DNA from: Symsagittifera roscoffensis
Taxonomy: Eukaryota > Xenacoelomorpha > Acoela > Convolutidae
Assembly: GCF_963678635.1 (NCBI RefSeq)
Contig: NC_087062.1
Span: forward strand, 65,339,647 to 65,403,646
Reading direction: 5' to 3'
Length of the DNA stretch: 64,000 bases
The first letter of the stretch is position 1. Every line of letters begins with the position of its first letter. A model generated the notes under the pieces. It saw nothing but the letters and a program-made list of their open reading frames with translations, was not told where the DNA came from and ran no database searches. This document shows, in pieces, positions 62,660 to 64,000 of this stretch. The translations under genes and the position numbers were made by a program.

Positions 62660-64000
62660 GATAAAATTTTTCTATCAATTTACACGATTACAAAGCCACA
62701 ATAATAACACAAAGGCAAAGCAGAACTTCGCATCACTTGCGATACAAAGTATGCGTAGCATTGTAAGCAAGTAAATAGAAAGATAGATGGAACTAACTAT
62801 CCTAACAGAATGTCAACGTTGAAAAAACTGACGTTTCTTCGGAATATATGAAAAGTTCAATTTTAGAAAAACAGTAGAGAAACACCACTGCCAGCACTAA
62901 ATACGCTTTTAGTATTAAGCGAGCGGCAACTAAGCCAGTCAGAAAGGTCTGGATGCATATTGTAGTCATCAAAAATTTTGAGCGACTGAGTTTTACAACA
63001 TGCAATTTTACTCTACAATCGACCTGTATAATTAAAAAAAGTTATATTTTTGATTTTACCACGACACATTACGGCCGATGAAACATGAAGGTCAAATAAA
63101 GTTTTTCAGCGAAAAATACAAGCAATTATTTTTTTTACTTTGCGAGAGCAAGTGTCTCGTAACCCGGAATTAGACTTTTTTCCCGTAAACAACTTCTCTT
63201 TAATATGTAAGAAATTAAATTTGCTTTGTTACTGAACCTTAAAAACTGCGAGTCTCCTCAATTCGTATTGAGGAAACGGCCGGACTTTCGAAAAAGTTTG
63301 CATTGTCGGCCTGTTGTTTGTCTGCTTATGCATTATCGGCTTATTTGCTACATCGGCTTAGTTGTTACGAACCCCAGACGTTCCGTCTAGATTAAGTGGG
63401 AAGGAGACTAGCAGTGTTTAAGGTTCAAAAACAAAGCATATTCAATTTACAAATTTGTAAGGAGTTGTGTAGGGAAAAAGTCTAGTTTCAGACTAGAAGA
63501 CACTAGCTCTCGCAAATTAATAGTAGTATTGAACCGTAGGAGAAGCAGAGCTGCAATAGATCAAGCAAAAAAACAAGTCGATAAAAATTTGAAAAATGTT
63601 AAAATAAACCTAAACTAGGTGAACCAAAGTTTTCATATGTCTTGATCAAAGACAAGTTGGGGCCCAGCCAACGCTGGATTTAGTGTTTCTCATTTTTTGA
63701 ATTTATCATGATGCGGGAAGAAACGTTATTTCATAAATTGGACTTCTAAAATAAATGAGAATTTTTTGAGTTATTGGATCGTGGCCACCAGAAAAAAATT
63801 CCTGTAACCGGTTTTCTCGATTGAACACTGAACCTGAGAATTGGCAGGTAGTTTTCGTGAAAGACAAACAAATTCGAAAAAACGGTAAAGTTTTCAAAAT
63901 TTCAACTTGTTTGAAGGACATAACATTTTATTAAAAGAAATTGGGAGTGGCCGTTCATGCAGTTGGGCTTTCAACACCCTGTTGTTTCAATTAAACCTAT
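62660..64000 (+). other. right-end intergenic region
   Basis: AT-rich and noncoding. It contains the small inverted-repeat element at 63136-63520 and TCGGCTTA/GTCTGCTTAT motifs near 63310-63360. No host exon is supported. Confidence 0.45.
63136..63520. mobile_element. small inverted-repeat element
   Basis: The left arm TTTGCGAGAGCAAGTGTCT with TAGACTTTTTTCCC is mirrored at the right as GGGAAAAAGTCTAG with AGACACTAGCTCTCGCAAA. The span is about 385 bp. Ends of the same family occur at 25670, 26873, 43270 and 56640, usually single. Confidence 0.55.

Overview
This is nuclear DNA from a multicellular animal. It contains multi-zinc-finger genes with GT-AG introns, an uncharacterised animal gene family (C12orf56-like), CR1/L2-type LINEs, tRNA-derived SINEs, foldback and TA-flanked DNA elements, and one very large, apparently intact Ty3/gypsy LTR retrotransposon. 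Noncoding DNA is AT-rich and full of repeats. I cannot place the phylum from this window. Acceptor-like sites a few bases before the start codons of the zinc-finger genes would fit either 5'-UTR introns or spliced-leader trans-splicing.

Layout. 1-364 and 18372-18440 are two halves of a decayed LINE reverse transcriptase, split by an 18-kb LTR element on the minus strand (365-18371). That element has LTRs with no difference found by eye (922 bp each), a 2.9-kb leader studded with a CCTCCGGATT-type motif, and a single 3200-residue Gag-Pol frame. The frame runs: long N-terminal region, coiled coil, Gag, two zinc knuckles, protease, RT, RNase H, about 500-residue linker, integrase, and an acidic tail ending in a macro-domain-like module. 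Behind it lies a 61-codon frame joined by an ATGA overlap to an unrecognised 800-residue ORF in the usual env position. 18.6-20.0 kb is a 5'-truncated LINE. 20.86-22.29 kb is a single-exon C12orf56-like gene.

22.5-35.9 kb is a three-exon, 16-finger C2H2 gene. Its first intron carries SINEs and a ~150-bp satellite. Its second intron carries a foldback element with a broken MULE-type transposase and a patchwork insertion copied from nearby sequence. 37.1-38.4 kb is a gene with four C2HC fingers. 40.2-45.3 kb and 52.2-54.7 kb are paralogous C2H2 genes that share a non-finger domain, a conserved C-terminal tail and near-identical DNA tracts suggesting gene conversion. Between them lie a gag-only retroelement remnant and 1.2-kb direct repeats. 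55.4-56.1 kb is a TA-flanked inverted-repeat element, and 58.3-62.4 kb is a longer but frame-broken LINE.

How it fits together. The host part is a local cluster of four zinc-finger genes, probably DNA-binding nuclear proteins, two of them a tandem pair. The rest is mobile DNA that has enlarged introns and intergenic space. The strongest candidates for something undescribed are the retrotransposon's C-terminal macro-like module, its 800-residue accessory ORF behind the ATGA overlap, and its repeated leader and polypurine-tract-like motifs.
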